From: Prevotella sp.
GTDB lineage: Bacteria; Bacteroidota; Bacteroidia; Bacteroidales; Bacteroidaceae
Direction of reading: 5' to 3'
Length of the DNA: 52,706 bases
NCBI GenBank assembly: GCA_024697645.1
Contig: JAILFH010000097.1
Location: forward strand, 1-52,706
Of this stretch, positions 52,527 through 52,706 are shown one piece after another; positions within the stretch are counted from its first letter, which is position 1; every line of letters starts with the position of its first letter. The translations under genes were made by a program, and so were the position numbers. The notes under the pieces were generated by a model. That model did not search any database. It was not told where the DNA came from and was given only the letters and a program-made list of their open reading frames with translations.

Positions 52527-52706
52527 GAGATTTGAGCGTTCCCATTGGGGAAGCGGCTTAAACCAAAGGGGATATTCGAATGGAAATTGGAAAATGGAAA
52601 TTGGAAAATTATAACTGCTGAGTTCCGCCGTTGGCGGCTTTAAGATTTGAGCACTCCCCGATGGGGAGGCGGCCTAAGCCAAAGGGGACGCATTGGATGG
52701 GCTTTG
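52527..52706. repeat. Dispersed palindromic repeats at window end
   Basis: Two copies of a block (52527-52575 and 52639-52695) share gatttgagc, a ttccc-att-ggggaa or tcccc-gat-gggga triloop, then (g)cggc(t/c)taa(a/g)ccaaagggga. Between them is gttccgccgttggcgg (52623-52637). Related blocks lie near 950-1045 (minus) and 5853-5909. No gene to the end. Confidence 0.65.

Overview
The window looks like a chromosomal segment of a Bacteroidales bacterium, most likely Prevotellaceae (Prevotella/Segatella-like). The evidence is the repeated Bacteroidota promoter signature (TTTG, 19-20 bp, TAnnTTTG), the HU-like protein plus 'smalltalk' micro-gene, type IX secretion (T9SS) components and cargo (PorX, GldH, Prevotella-type C-terminal sorting tails), Bacteroidales-specific families (BT_3928, DUF1599, DUF4834) and a propeller-AraC membrane regulator. 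Family names come from recognising the proteins; no search was run.

Layout. 1-1.4 kb: 3' end of an HU-like gene, a 32-codon smalltalk gene, repeats and tRNA-Lys. 1.4-5.4 kb: metF, then holB-ricT-gldH. 5.4-6.3 kb: repeat-rich, gene-free. 6.3-13.6 kb (minus): a tight four-gene operon for a secreted alpha/beta hydrolase, two large GLUG surface proteins and a 60-aa peptide whose start overlaps the preceding stop. 13.7-15.5 kb (minus): psd-pssA-DUF4834, phosphatidylethanolamine synthesis. 15.6-20.7 kb: dnaE, trxA and a VanX-type dipeptidase lipoprotein. 20.7-24.3 kb: porX-tsaE divergent from cca. 24.5-25.1 kb: a Sel1-repeat protein. 25.3-33.0 kb: a tripartite RND efflux operon followed by an LpxA-like acyltransferase and a patatin. 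33.05-33.95 kb: about 900 bp of non-coding DNA built from three different repeat architectures. 34.0-40.4 kb (minus): xth, a lipoprotein, folE, SPOR protein, tpiA, BT_3928 protein, DUF1599 protein and a small lipoprotein. 40.7-49.2 kb: a plant-polysaccharide locus (GH51 arabinofuranosidase, carboxylesterase, propeller-AraC regulator, GH53 galactanase) without SusC/SusD. 49.5-52.5 kb: SPFH protein with a ribbon-helix-helix partner, and an AGCS amino-acid symporter. The window ends in dispersed repeats.

How it fits together. Most genes are housekeeping. PorX and GldH belong to the T9SS/gliding machinery, and the two GLUG proteins carry C-termini of the kind that machinery exports. The GH51/GH53/esterase set fits degradation of arabinan and galactan side chains of pectin, with the regulator in the middle as the likely local sensor.

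The most unusual material is non-coding: (i) a near-symmetric 346-bp element with eleven ACCTACC boxes at 33.3 kb; (ii) two gap-free arrays of a degenerate 22-bp unit, exactly 7 units at 0.4 kb and 11 units at 33.7 kb; (iii) short tandem arrays that begin on or next to stop codons; (iv) several families of small dispersed palindromes. Among proteins, the stand-outs are the peptide-terminated GLUG operon, the kinase-less propeller-TM-AraC regulator and the antisense overlap between that regulator and the GH53 gene.
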